Source: Rhizobium herbae
GTDB lineage: Bacteria > Pseudomonadota > Alphaproteobacteria > Rhizobiales > Rhizobiaceae
Assembly (NCBI RefSeq): GCF_017873135.1
Contig: NZ_JAGGJV010000014.1
Span: forward strand, 18,031 to 82,030
Length of the DNA stretch: 64,000 bases
Reading direction: 5' to 3'
A program made the translations under genes and the position numbers. This document shows, one piece after another, positions 35,063 to 43,577 of the stretch. Under the pieces are notes generated by a model. That model was not told the DNA's origin. It did not search any database and was given only the letters and a program-made list of their open reading frames with translations. Each line of letters begins with the position of its first letter. Position 1 is the stretch's first letter.

Positions 35063-35542
35063 ATATTGGAATATTGGCGCACAGGTCGTTTATCGGAGAC
35101 CTCGGTCGGGAAATCCAAGACGCGACCGCGGACAACACCGCGCCATACGAACACCCTTCAATGTGGGATATGCAAGATCGAGCACTTTCCGCAAAGGCGC
35201 GCCCACTCTAGTGCCCGTCGATGCCGGCGGCGCGGTTTTTACGATATCCAAATCGTTGCTGTGGCATCATAATTCCACTTCGAACGGTGTTTGAGCCTGC
35301 CTTTAAAGTGAGAACAAACGACCAATAAGCCAACTCTCGGCTTCCGCACAACTGTCCCTCTTTTGAGGGGTAGTTCTGCACTTTTAAAAGCCCACGATTT
35401 CATCATGGGGATTTCGACCCAAATCAACTTGGTGAAAGGCTGTCATAAAAATCCTACAAACAGGGACGACCGCGAACATACGACGGTACTGCACGCCCGA
35501 ACAGGCAGGGTCCAAATCGGCAACGCTTACGAGCAATGAAAT
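35063..35542. other. Intergenic stretch after abiE
   Basis: About 480 bases without a convincing gene. A small hairpin with a CCCTC/AGGGG stem (near 35,357-35,371) could be a weak terminator for one of the converging neighbours. Short frames on both strands show no motif. Confidence 0.4.
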
Positions 35543-36913
35543 CTAGGTATTGACCGCCTCGCCGTCCAGAGAATGCAGCGTGATCGAGCCCATGGGATGC
35601 CACTTCGGCGTAACGCTTCGGACATTTCCATCGGGCAGCAGCCAGTGATGCGCAACGTCCGGCATCAGGTTGGGGTCGAGCGGATGCAGGGCGTTGGGGT
35701 TGTGCCAGATATCGATCCCTTCGATCCAAGTCTCGACGTACCCGGCATCCCTTACTTGCTTCTTGAAGGTTACGGGTGCGCTCGCATTGGGATCGTGATT
35801 CACAGCCGTCCCAACCAGAACGAGTTTCAAACGTTCCGAACCGAACCCCGCGAGAAGGCCCATTCTGCTAAACTTCGAGATCGTGCCGCTGTTCGAAAAT
35901 AAAATTGCCGATACATGCTCGGCATCCGGCAAGTCGAAGAACCCGGACGGAACCTGCTTCGCCCCCCAGCGATGAAGCCCGATCTTGCGGGGCTTAATGA
36001 TAAGCTTGCCGTCCTTATCGCGTTCCCAGTCGGGCTCGTAACCGTAGACGTAGCGCTCGAATGCCGAACGCGTAAATGTCATAGAGCCTGGCGCAGAAAA
36101 ATCCTGAATGGCAAACAGCAGGGGCTTGTCGCCAACATGGGGCTTCTCCCAATAACGCTTTTCGAGCTTCGCCTTCAGGGTTCCGGCGAATCTGGTCGGC
36201 ATGTACTCGCGGATGAAAACGTCGCGTTCCTCAGGCGTATCGGTCGGCGGCGGTGCTACGATCGCTCCTTTAGCGTCGCGCGATGCGTTCACGGTAACGG
36301 CCTCCACGGTAAACTCGCCGACAGGATTGCCGCAGCAAAAATCCGGCACGGCGTGGATGCGCGAAATCTCATAGTCCATCTCCGTGAATGCCGCGAAAAG
36401 ATACAATTCCCAGATACGAGAATCGAACCCCGTGGTTTGAAACTGCTCGATGAAATTCCCGTCGGCATCTTCGTACCATCGCATCATCGGTTCGATAATA
36501 CCGCGCGCCGCCGAATAAGCCTCTATGTCCCGGAGAGCCTTGAATGCCGGGTGGACCTTGTTCTCCTCGGCATGCGCTGCGAAAAAATCTACCGGCTGAC
36601 CCTGTTCGTCGCCCTGGAAATAATCCTCGTCCGGAAGCGCCGCCATGCGCTCCATTTCGCGTCTCAGTTCGACTTCGGCGTGCCGCTTCCGCTCGCAAAA
36701 TCCCGTTCCGCTGACCCAACGGTAGCGACCCTTGCGGTCCTTGCCGAAAATATGCCCTCCGAAATCATGGTCTGTCCGATCTTTGACGGTAAGGCCGAGG
36801 ACACGCTCATTCCCATGCTCGAACCAGGAAAGCTCGTCACAGAGAAATCGGATCAGCGGTTGCCGGGCATAGGCCGCAAATGCATCGAATCTAATGAGCG
36901 GTATGGGTTTCAT
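35543..36913 (-). CDS. Unknown 456-residue protein in the defence island
   Basis: No family is recognised with confidence. The middle region, about residues 165-215, reads WELYLFAAFTEMDYEISR, then VPDFCCGN, then GEFTVEAVTVN. This E-x30-PD-x10-VEA order resembles the core of PD-(D/E)xK nuclease folds, though the usual ExK Lys is replaced. The C-terminal 200 residues contain GFFDLPDAEHVSAILFSNSG and a long beta-rich stretch. The N-terminus (MKPIPLIRFDAF) ends near a FGKDRKGRYRWV segment. It stands alone between AbiE and the type I restriction operon, which favours a role in defence. Nuclease assignment is inference only. Confidence 0.6.
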   Translation of the reverse strand: MKPIPLIRFDAFAAYARQPLIRFLCDELSWFEHGNERVLGLTVKDRTDHDFGGHIFGKDRKGRYRWVSGTGFCERKRHAEVELRREMERMAALPDEDYFQGDEQGQPVDFFAAHAEENKVHPAFKALRDIEAYSAARGIIEPMMRWYEDADGNFIEQFQTTGFDSRIWELYLFAAFTEMDYEISRIHAVPDFCCGNPVGEFTVEAVTVNASRDAKGAIVAPPPTDTPEERDVFIREYMPTRFAGTLKAKLEKRYWEKPHVGDKPLLFAIQDFSAPGSMTFTRSAFERYVYGYEPDWERDKDGKLIIKPRKIGLHRWGAKQVPSGFFDLPDAEHVSAILFSNSGTISKFSRMGLLAGFGSERLKLVLVGTAVNHDPNASAPVTFKKQVRDAGYVETWIEGIDIWHNPNALHPLDPNLMPDVAHHWLLPDGNVRSVTPKWHPMGSITLHSLDGEAVNT

Positions 36914-37010
36914 AATTCCTCGTATTCTTCATACCATGACAATCCTGACGCGCCACTACTGGCGAATGGTTTCAGGGTTACATCAATTCATAGAAATAGC
37001 GCTGGTCGCA

Positions 37011-37530
37011 AGATGTGCGTGGTACTACCACGCATCTCTTGGCAAGGGAGACCCGCTACGCTTCTCCCGTTGCATCCTCCCGGCCTGTGATGCTTCGATG
37101 TCGAACCTCGTCGCATCAATGAAACGTCCGCCCGTTTCATTAGCGATCAGGTAAGACGTACCTGCCCCTCCCAATACCCACCCAGACCATCCGTCATCGC
37201 CGACTGGACCCGCGACCAAAAGCGTATGCCGCCTTGGATACCTGCACCATGCTGTTCGCGCATGGAGGCGACTGGGGAGATTTCAGCTGTCCCATGGCCC
37301 ACCTCGCAGGAGGCGATTTTGCACTCTTCCTGCACCACCATCGACCAAAGGGGCTCTTGCAGCCCCTTGGAACCCAGCGCGCCGGACCTGGAGATTACGT
37401 CTCTCCACCCGCACCGGACGTTCCTTCGTTCCGTTCCAAAGCCATCATATCGACCGCAGCGAGACGTCAAGCCCGCGCGGTGCACGCGCCCGAAGGCTTC
37501 GGGGCTTGACGTGATCGCCTTTCGGTCGAT
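37011..37530. ncRNA. Candidate structured RNA: dense nested inverted repeats
   Basis: No convincing gene occupies 36,914-37,763, but at least nine perfect stems lie in 520 bases. They include 37,017-22/37,028-33, 37,046-51/37,063-68, AATGAAACG 37,118-126/37,133-141, 37,148-153/37,159-164, 37,306-311/37,328-333, AAGGGGCT 37,348-355/37,361-368 and 37,389-394/37,402-407. The last element, 37,449-37,530, has an 8+4+11-bp stem closing two small hairpins, like a three-way junction. Which strand is transcribed is unclear: it could lead the 456-residue gene (minus) or precede the hsd operon (plus). Cruciform-forming DNA or palindromic repeat elements are alternatives. Confidence 0.5.
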
Positions 37531-37763
37531 TAAGAAATGGCTGTTCGGGCGAAGGAGTGTTCGCATCGCCTCCGGCGGGATCGAACAAAGGAATGGGCAA
37601 ATCCCTTCGGGTAGCAGGATTTCCTCAACATCGCCCAAGTGCTCGGCGTTCTCCCGTAGGCCACCTCCGATAACGCCGTGAAAGAATTGACAGAATCCCT
37701 CATTGTTAGGTCCGCAATTTTCCCGTATTTTCTTGCCGAGGATTCGTGTGAGCTTCGAGCGCC

Positions 37764-37952
37764 ATGCCGACGGAAATTATGACCATCCATGAGGTGGCGG
37801 AGTATCTGAAACTCAACGAAAAGACGGCCTATCGACTGGTGGCTGAGGGTGAGATACCCGGCTTCAAAGTCGGCGGATCGTGGCGGTTCAAGCGGCAAGA
37901 CATCGAGCGTTGGATCGCCCGGAAAACGACGAAGAAGAAAGACAAGAAGTAA
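37764..37952 (+). CDS. Helix-turn-helix protein leading the hsd operon
   Basis: A 62-residue excisionase/MerR-type DNA-binding protein: MTIHEVAEYLKLNEKTAYRL, then AEGEIPGFKVGGSWRFKRQD and a Lys-rich tail. Its stop overlaps the hsdM start (TAATG). Such small proteins often precede type I restriction operons and may control their expression, especially on arrival in a new host when methylation must come before restriction. Control is inferred from position. Confidence 0.85.
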   Translation: MPTEIMTIHEVAEYLKLNEKTAYRLVAEGEIPGFKVGGSWRFKRQDIERWIARKTTKKKDKK

Positions 37953-40357
37953 TGGCCCGCAAGAAATCTGAAATCTACGCATCCCTCTGGGCAAGCTGCG
38001 ACGAGCTTCGTGGAGGGATGGATGCGAGCCAGTACAAGGATTACATCCTCTCGTTGCTGTTTATTAAATACGTCAGCGACAAATATGCGGGTCAGCCGTT
38101 CGCCCCGATCAACGTGCCGGACGGCGCGAGCTTCAAAGATATGGTGGCCCTCAAAGGCAAGAGCGATATTGGCGATCAGATCAACAAGAAGATCATCGCG
38201 CCCCTGGCTGCCGCAAACCAAGCGCTCAACCAGAGCGACTTCCCGGACTTTAATGAAAGCTCGAAGCTTGGCGACGGGAAAGAGAAGGTTGAAAAGCTCA
38301 CCAACCTTATCGCGATCTTCGAGGACAGGTCTCTAGACTTCTCGAACAACCGCGCGGAAGGGGATGACATTCTGGGCGATGCCTACGAATATCTCATGCG
38401 CCATTTCGCCACTGAGAGCGGCAAAAGTAAGGGCCAGTTCTATACGCCCGCCGAAGTCAGCCGCATTATGGCTCAAATCATTGGTATTGCCCAGGCGAAG
38501 ACGAGCCAGGACACGACCGTCTACGACCCGACGTGCGGCTCAGGCTCTCTTCTATTGAAGGTGGGCGACGAAGCCGGGACCAAGGTCTCTCTTTACGGAC
38601 AAGAAAAGGACTCAGCGACCAGCGGTCTTGCACGCATGAACATGATCTTGCATGACAACCCCTTGGCGGTTGTCATGCCGGGCAATACGCTTACCGATCC
38701 AAAGTTCACAGATAAGGGGCGGCTGAAGCAGTTCGACTATGTAGTGGCCAATCCACCATTCAGCGATAAGCGCTGGAGCACGGGGCTGGACCCGCTTAAC
38801 GATCCGCACGAACGGTTCAAGCCTTTTGGGGTTCCGCCCGCGAAGCAGGGAGACTACGCCTACCTGTTGCATATCGTCAGGTCGCTGAAGAGTACCGGCA
38901 CAGGGGCTTGCATTCTTCCGCATGGCGTTCTGTTCCGAGGCAACGCCGAAGCTGAAATCAGAAAGTCCTTGATCCGCAAAGGCTACATCAAGGCGATCAT
39001 CGGTTTGCCCGCGAACCTTTTCTATGGCACAGGTATTCCCGCTTGTATCGTGGTCGTGGACAAGAAGGATGCCGCCGCGCGCAAGGGCATCTTCATGATC
39101 GATGCCAGCCAGGGCTTCATGAAGGATGGCCCGAAGAATCGGCTGCGTAGTCAGGACATTCACAATATCGTCGATGCATTCGCAAAAACCGCAACGATCC
39201 CCGGCTACTCTCGTATGGTGCCGGTCGAGCAGATCGAAAAAAACGACTTCAATCTCAATCTTCCGCGTTACATCGACAGCCGGAAGAGCGAAGACCGGCA
39301 GGATATCGACGGGCATCTGCGCGGTGGAATCCCGCAAGCCGATATCGAAGCCCTGAGCGCTTATTGGGCGGTCTGCCCGAAGCTCAGGGCTACCCTGTTT
39401 AAGGAATGCCGCCCGGGTTACGTCACGTTGACCGTGGACAAGGCCGCCATCAAGCAAACCATTTTTGAGCACCCGGAATTTACGGCGTTTACCACCGGCA
39501 TGACCGCGCATTTTGCAGCATGGAAGACGCGCACTTCGGAAACTTTGAAGGCTCTCAAGCCGGGCTTTCATCCTAAAGATGTGATCTTTGAAAGCTCCGA
39601 GGGTCTGCTTGCTCACTACGAAGGCAAACCGCTTATCGACAAGTACGACGTCTACCAACACCTCATGGATTACTGGGCGGAGGTGATGCAGGATGATGCA
39701 TATCTCATCACCTCTGATGGGTGGAAGGCAGAAACCTATCGCATCATCGAAAAGGACAAAAAGGGCAAAGATAAAGACAGGGGCTGGACCTGTGATCTGA
39801 TCCCCAAGCAGCTGGTCGTTGCGCGCTTCTTCGCAAAGGAATGGACAGAGATCGACCGATTGACCGGCCAGCTGGCGGTTGCGAGCGCCAAACTTGCTGA
39901 ACTTGAAGAAGAGCATGGCGGCGACGAGGGCGCATTCGCCGAGCTTGATAAGGTCAATAAGGTCAACGTTGCTGCGCGACTAAAAGAGATCAAGGGCGAT
40001 AAAGACGCTGCCGAAGAAGCCGCTGTGCTCAAGGAGTGGCAAAATGCGTCTGAGACGGAAGCGGAACTCAAGAGTAAGATTAAGGCGGCCGAAGCCGAAC
40101 TTGACGCCAAGGCGCTGGCGAAATACCCAAAGCTGACCGAAACCGACATTAAAACGCTGGTTGTCGATGACAAGTGGCTTGCGAATATCGAAGCCGACAT
40201 TGGCGGAGAAATGGATCGCACTAGCCAGACGTTGACGAGTCGCGTTCGGATGCTGGGGGAGCGCTACGAAGCGCGGATGCCGGACCTTGCAAAGCGCGTC
40301 GCTAATCTTGACATCAAGATCGAGCAGCACCTTAAGCGGATGGGGTTCGCATGGTGA
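37952..40357 (+). CDS. hsdM: Type I restriction-modification DNA methyltransferase HsdM
   Basis: The 801-residue protein (from ATG 37,952) methylates adenine in the recognition site. Motifs include the N-terminal HsdM helical domain (DYILSLLFIKYVSDKYAG), GQFYTPAEVSRIMAQII near residue 165, the SAM-binding DPTCGSGSLLLKVGDE near residue 193, and the catalytic NPPF in YVVANPPFSDKRWS near residue 265. It is longer than classical HsdM (about 500): an added C-terminal 300 residues are rich in Lys/Glu and form likely coiled coils (AELEEEHGGDEGAFAELD), as in a known subgroup. It overlaps hsdS by 7 bases. Confidence 0.95.
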   Translation: MARKKSEIYASLWASCDELRGGMDASQYKDYILSLLFIKYVSDKYAGQPFAPINVPDGASFKDMVALKGKSDIGDQINKKIIAPLAAANQALNQSDFPDFNESSKLGDGKEKVEKLTNLIAIFEDRSLDFSNNRAEGDDILGDAYEYLMRHFATESGKSKGQFYTPAEVSRIMAQIIGIAQAKTSQDTTVYDPTCGSGSLLLKVGDEAGTKVSLYGQEKDSATSGLARMNMILHDNPLAVVMPGNTLTDPKFTDKGRLKQFDYVVANPPFSDKRWSTGLDPLNDPHERFKPFGVPPAKQGDYAYLLHIVRSLKSTGTGACILPHGVLFRGNAEAEIRKSLIRKGYIKAIIGLPANLFYGTGIPACIVVVDKKDAAARKGIFMIDASQGFMKDGPKNRLRSQDIHNIVDAFAKTATIPGYSRMVPVEQIEKNDFNLNLPRYIDSRKSEDRQDIDGHLRGGIPQADIEALSAYWAVCPKLRATLFKECRPGYVTLTVDKAAIKQTIFEHPEFTAFTTGMTAHFAAWKTRTSETLKALKPGFHPKDVIFESSEGLLAHYEGKPLIDKYDVYQHLMDYWAEVMQDDAYLITSDGWKAETYRIIEKDKKGKDKDRGWTCDLIPKQLVVARFFAKEWTEIDRLTGQLAVASAKLAELEEEHGGDEGAFAELDKVNKVNVAARLKEIKGDKDAAEEAAVLKEWQNASETEAELKSKIKAAEAELDAKALAKYPKLTETDIKTLVVDDKWLANIEADIGGEMDRTSQTLTSRVRMLGERYEARMPDLAKRVANLDIKIEQHLKRMGFAW

Positions 40358-41628
40358 GTGCATCAACCTGTAAAGTCTCCAGGTCTTTACCGCAAAATGA
40401 ATCTGCCGCTACTCTATCGGCAAGCCTTCCGTTGCCCGAAGATTGGAACGTGCTTACAGCAGACGCCATATGCCAGAAAATTCAAGACGGAACTCATTTT
40501 TCGCCCCGCTTAGGTGGCCACGACAATTTGTATATTACCTCTAAGAATATCCGCTTGGGGCGACTGAATTTATCAGACGTGGAATCAATAGATTCTGCTC
40601 AGCACGCGGCCATATACAAACGCTGCGATGTACGACCTGGAGACATTCTTTTAACAAAGGATGGAGCTAGTACAGGTAACGCAGCCATCAACACCATTAA
40701 GGAAGAAATTAGCCTGCTATCAAGTGTTGCATTCCTTCGATTTGACGAAAATGAACAAAATTCGGCGTATTTCCTGCAGTGTATACTCTCGCATGAAGGA
40801 CAAGCGCAAATTCAGGAATTAATGTCTGGGAACGCAATTACTCGTCTTACTCTTGGAAAGATCAAGAAATTACGTTTTCCCGTGCCTCCAACGAAGATTG
40901 AGCAAGATCTCATCGCGCAGACGTTGTCAGATGCCGATGCGCTGATTGATTCACTGGAAGCCCTCATCGCCAAGAAACGCGCGATCAAGCAAGGCGCGGT
41001 GCAAGATCTCCTTTCGGGCCGTAAACGTCTGCCCGGATACAGAGGCGAGTGGAAAAATCTCCCGCTTTCCAAAGTTGGCGAGGTTCTCAATGGCTTGACC
41101 TATGCTCCGAGTGACGTTCGCTCTGATGGGATTTTGGTACTTCGATCATCGAACATCCAAGAGGAAGCGTTGAGCTTTAAAGACAACGTTTTTGTCCAAA
41201 TGAACGTCCCATCCAAATGCCTTGTGGATGAAAATGATATCCTGATTTGTGTTCGAAACGGGAGCAGAGAACTTATCGGTAAGACCGCCAAAATTGATAA
41301 GCGCTGCCGTGGTATGGCCTTCGGTGCATTCATGGCTGTTTTTAGAGCACCCCAATACGACTATGTGCTTCAGTATTTCCGATCAGATCTCATGCGGAAA
41401 CAGATCGCGGGGCATCTTGGCGCAACAATCAATCAGATCACCAACAAAAGTTTGAAATCGTTCTCCATAGCAATGCCTCCGACAAAAGACGAAGCCGACG
41501 CTATCTCAAAGATCTTAGGTGATTTCGATTCCGATATTTCGGAGCTAACTTCTAAGCTCAATAAGGTTCGCCAACTCAAACAGGGCATGATGCAAGAGTT
41601 ACTGACCGGAAGGGTGAGGCTGGTATGA
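40351..41628 (+). CDS. hsdS: Type I restriction specificity subunit HsdS
   Basis: The 425-residue subunit sets the DNA target. It has two target-recognition domains (about residues 25-175 and 230-380), each followed by a conserved helix: FPVPPTKIEQDLIAQTLSDAD with LEALIAKKRAIKQGAVQDLL, and PPTKDEADAISKILGDFDSD with LNKVRQLKQGMMQELLTGR. The paired helices are the spacers between half-sites. Base composition is more AT-rich within the first recognition domain than in the neighbouring genes, which is common for these exchangeable domains. It overlaps the following DUF262 gene by 4 bases. Confidence 0.93.
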   Translation: MVSASTCKVSRSLPQNESAATLSASLPLPEDWNVLTADAICQKIQDGTHFSPRLGGHDNLYITSKNIRLGRLNLSDVESIDSAQHAAIYKRCDVRPGDILLTKDGASTGNAAINTIKEEISLLSSVAFLRFDENEQNSAYFLQCILSHEGQAQIQELMSGNAITRLTLGKIKKLRFPVPPTKIEQDLIAQTLSDADALIDSLEALIAKKRAIKQGAVQDLLSGRKRLPGYRGEWKNLPLSKVGEVLNGLTYAPSDVRSDGILVLRSSNIQEEALSFKDNVFVQMNVPSKCLVDENDILICVRNGSRELIGKTAKIDKRCRGMAFGAFMAVFRAPQYDYVLQYFRSDLMRKQIAGHLGATINQITNKSLKSFSIAMPPTKDEADAISKILGDFDSDISELTSKLNKVRQLKQGMMQELLTGRVRLV

Positions 41629-43577
41629 AAATTTCCACGGTCCTAGACCATATCGACAACGGCCATATGGCACTCCCCGAGTTTCAGCGAGGCTACGTTT
41701 GGAATCGCGATCAGGTTCGGGGGTTGTTCGATTCCCTCTATCGCCGTCATCCAGTGGGTGGGCTTCTGGTTTGGGCAACGGAATCCAATACAGCCGCGCA
41801 TCGCGGTGACGGACCGCTTGCTCCAGGTGTCGTGAAGCTACTCCTCGACGGTCAGCAGCGTATGACATCGCTCTATGGTGTGGTACGCGGCAAGCCGCCT
41901 AAGTTCTTCGATGGGAACGCGCAGGCGTTTAACGGCCTGCAATTCAATCTCGAAACCGAGACTTTCGCCTTCTATCAGCCGATGAAAATGCAGGACGATC
42001 CGCGCTGGGTGGATGTCAGCGCCTTGATGAGAGCAGGGACTGCTGGGCTTGGCCCCCTTATTTCCCGTCTGGCCTCAAGCCCAGACACAGCCTCTTTGGT
42101 CAACGATGCTATCGGACGCCTAAGCCAGCTGCTGGCAATTTCCGAGATCGATCTTCACGTCGAGGAGGTAACGGGTCCGGACAAGACGCTCGACATAGTG
42201 GTTGATATCTTCAACCGCGTGAACAGCGGCGGCACCAAGTTATCCAAAGGCGATCTGGCGCTTGCGAAAATCTGTGCTGATTGGCCGGACGCACGCGATA
42301 CGATGAAAGCCAAACTCAAGGAATGGGCGGGCCACGGCTATGGTTTCAATCTCGATTGGCTGCTGCGCTCGGTAAACACTGTGCTTACGGGCGAAGCCAA
42401 ATTTCTTTATTTGCATGACCGCACCGCTGAGGAGATTCAGGGCGGCCTGAAGCGCGCGATCAAGCATATCGATACGTCGCTCAACCTGATCGCTGGGCGG
42501 CTTGGTCTTGACCATGACCAAGTTTTCTTCGGGCGCTTTGGCGTGCCGGTCTTGGTCCGCTATCTCGATCAGCATAAAGGGGCGCTCAACGAGCAGGAGC
42601 GCGACAAGCTGCTCTTCTGGTTCGCACAGGCTGGGATGTGGGGCCGCTTCTCTGGCTCGACAGAGTCCTATATCGACAAAGACCTTGAAGCGCTGACCGG
42701 CGAGGATGGCGGCCTCGACAAGCTTCTCGACACCCTACGCCTTTGGCATGGGGGTTTGCGCGTCGAGCCGGGTCACTTCACAGGCTGGAGCCTGGGCGCA
42801 CGTTTTTATCCCGTTCTCTACCTGCTGACGCGCATGGGGGAGAGCCGCGACTGGGGCAATGGTTTGCCGCTCAAAGCCAGTATGCTCGGAAAAATGAGCA
42901 AGCTGGAGGTGCACCATATCTTTCCAAAGGCACAGCTTTACAAACGCAAATTCAAACGTGCCGAGGTCAACGCGCTCTCTAACTTCTGCTTTCTGACCAA
43001 GGACACCAATCTCAACATCAGCGACCGCTTGCCGGAAGAGTATTTCCCGGAAGTGGAAAAAGCGCATCCAGGCGCGCTAGCATCCCAGTGGATACCCGTG
43101 GACCCCGATCTTTGGCGGATTGAGAACTTTCCGCGCTTTCTTGAAGCGAGGAAAGCGATGCTGGCAGCCGAGGTGAACAAGCGTATGGAAGAATTGCTCC
43201 ATGGCGAAACACGGTGGCTCGAAGGTCCATCCGCTCCAGCGCCATCTTCGATTGTCGTTCTAGGTGGAATCACCAGCGAAGATGAGGAACAGGAGCTTGA
43301 AGCGTTAAACGCGTGGATGGATCAAAAAAATCTCCCGCAGGGCGTGATTGCCTACGATTTCGCCGACGCCGAGACTGGCGAACAGCGCGCGGTCTTCGAT
43401 TTGGCTTGGCCGAGCGGCATCCAAGAAGAATTGAGCCAGCCTGTCGCACTCCTACTCAACGAGGGCAGCGACGTTTTGGCCGTGGCAAGTCAGGCGGGCT
43501 TTCGATGCTTCATCTCCGCCGATGATTTTCGCCGCTATGTGAATGCCGAAATCCTTGTTGAGGATGTCGCTGCATGA
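41625..43577 (+). CDS. DUF262-HNH nuclease (GmrSD-like) within the hsd operon
   Basis: This 650-residue protein has an N-terminal DUF262 domain (LPEFQRGYVWNRDQVRGLFD near residue 18, LLLDGQQRMTSLYGV near residue 75, FNRVNSGGTKLSKGDLALAK near residue 195). It also has a C-terminal nuclease motif near residue 425: KLEVHHIFPKAQLYKR with LSNFCFLTKDTNLNISDRL, the H-H...N pattern of the DUF1524/HNH fold. GmrSD enzymes cut modified phage DNA. It is coupled by 4-base overlaps to hsdS and hsdR, so it is made together with the restriction enzyme. A complementary role against modified DNA is inferred. Confidence 0.88.
   Translation: MKISTVLDHIDNGHMALPEFQRGYVWNRDQVRGLFDSLYRRHPVGGLLVWATESNTAAHRGDGPLAPGVVKLLLDGQQRMTSLYGVVRGKPPKFFDGNAQAFNGLQFNLETETFAFYQPMKMQDDPRWVDVSALMRAGTAGLGPLISRLASSPDTASLVNDAIGRLSQLLAISEIDLHVEEVTGPDKTLDIVVDIFNRVNSGGTKLSKGDLALAKICADWPDARDTMKAKLKEWAGHGYGFNLDWLLRSVNTVLTGEAKFLYLHDRTAEEIQGGLKRAIKHIDTSLNLIAGRLGLDHDQVFFGRFGVPVLVRYLDQHKGALNEQERDKLLFWFAQAGMWGRFSGSTESYIDKDLEALTGEDGGLDKLLDTLRLWHGGLRVEPGHFTGWSLGARFYPVLYLLTRMGESRDWGNGLPLKASMLGKMSKLEVHHIFPKAQLYKRKFKRAEVNALSNFCFLTKDTNLNISDRLPEEYFPEVEKAHPGALASQWIPVDPDLWRIENFPRFLEARKAMLAAEVNKRMEELLHGETRWLEGPSAPAPSSIVVLGGITSEDEEQELEALNAWMDQKNLPQGVIAYDFADAETGEQRAVFDLAWPSGIQEELSQPVALLLNEGSDVLAVASQAGFRCFISADDFRRYVNAEILVEDVAA

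Noticed and set aside
35915..37090. 391-residue plus-strand frame opposite the unknown 456-residue gene
   Set aside because: Both lack a firm family, but the minus frame has more natural composition and the PDF/VEA pattern; the plus frame is Arg/Leu-rich and runs into the inverted-repeat region.
37011..37530. Group II intron or retron
   Set aside because: No domain V motif, no 5' GUGYG/3' AY arrangement that fits, and no reverse transcriptase gene in the window.
37147..37681. Overlapping open frames on both strands (163 and 151 residues) in the inverted-repeat region
   Set aside because: Neither shows a motif; such frames arise easily in palindrome-rich DNA. A small gene here cannot be fully excluded.
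38612..39916. 434-residue minus-strand frame within hsdM
   Set aside because: Antisense to conserved methyltransferase motifs.
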